Assembly: GCA_019417125.1 (NCBI GenBank)
Contig: DXVZ01000148.1
Coordinates: 1 to 13,754 of the forward strand
DNA length: 13,754 nucleotides
Origin: Phascolarctobacterium sp.
Lineage (GTDB): Bacteria > Bacillota > Negativicutes > Acidaminococcales > Acidaminococcaceae
Reading direction: 5' to 3'
Shown here: positions 13,733 to 13,754 of the stretch, piece after piece
How positions within the stretch are numbered: the stretch's first letter is position 1
Layout: the number at the start of each line of letters is the position of its first letter
The notes under the pieces: model-generated
Told to the model about the DNA's origin: nothing
Seen by the model: the letters and a program-made list of their open reading frames with translations, nothing else
The model's database searches: none
Made by a program: the position numbers and the translations under genes

Positions 13733-13754
13733 TAAGATAGAAGTTGTATGTAAT

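Noticed and set aside
1..13754. CRISPR array, tRNA or rRNA gene, prophage or defence island
   Set aside because: No regularly spaced repeats, no cloverleaf or rRNA-like segment and no integrase, cas, restriction or toxin genes were seen in the window.

Overview
The window looks like a chromosomal segment from a Bacillota bacterium. The evidence is a CIRCE operator in front of groES-groEL, a T-box leader in front of serine biosynthesis genes, sigma-A-type promoters with 16-17 bp spacers, GGAG-type ribosome binding sites and U-tailed intrinsic terminators. A diderm Negativicutes lineage (Acidaminococcaceae-like) is my best guess from overall protein character, but the window holds no decisive marker.

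Layout, left to right. (1) Positions 1-160 hold the first codons of a gene leaving the left edge on the minus strand, with a strong promoter and an unusual three-copy operator-like repeat. (2) Positions 200-2370 hold groES-groEL on the minus strand, with terminator, promoter and CIRCE element. (3) Positions 2560-2791 hold the decayed right end of an IS3-family (IS150-like) element on the plus strand. (4) Positions 2812-6495 are a serine biosynthesis operon on the minus strand: T-box leader, serC, serA, and a histidine-phosphatase gene that is probably a metal-independent phosphoserine phosphatase. Together these would supply the whole route from 3-phosphoglycerate to serine. (5) Positions 6561-11176 are an AT-richer block. 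A dcuC-like carboxylate transporter, an alpha/beta-hydrolase and an isocitrate dehydrogenase form a minus-strand operon, with a divergent lysR gene sharing a 200 bp control region that contains a textbook T-N11-A dyad. (6) Positions 11194-12711 hold an M23 peptidase and bactofilin pair for local peptidoglycan remodelling. (7) Positions 12811-13754 hold a TetR-type regulator with palindromes over and next to its promoter, and a divergent plus-strand promoter firing out of the right edge.

The most interesting points are: the serine T-box, which has one Stem I but two successive antiterminator/terminator modules; the phosphatase completing serine synthesis without a SerB-type enzyme; the transporter-hydrolase-isocitrate dehydrogenase operon under a LysR regulator, whose dehydrogenase carries Gln where homologues have the NADP 2'-phosphate-binding Arg; and the triple-repeat operator at the left edge. 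Nothing in the window is a clear, wholly new defence or mobile system. The LysR-controlled operon is the best candidate for an undescribed pathway. Transcription start points given below are inferred from promoter spacing. Family comparisons rest on memory of family sequences, not on a search.
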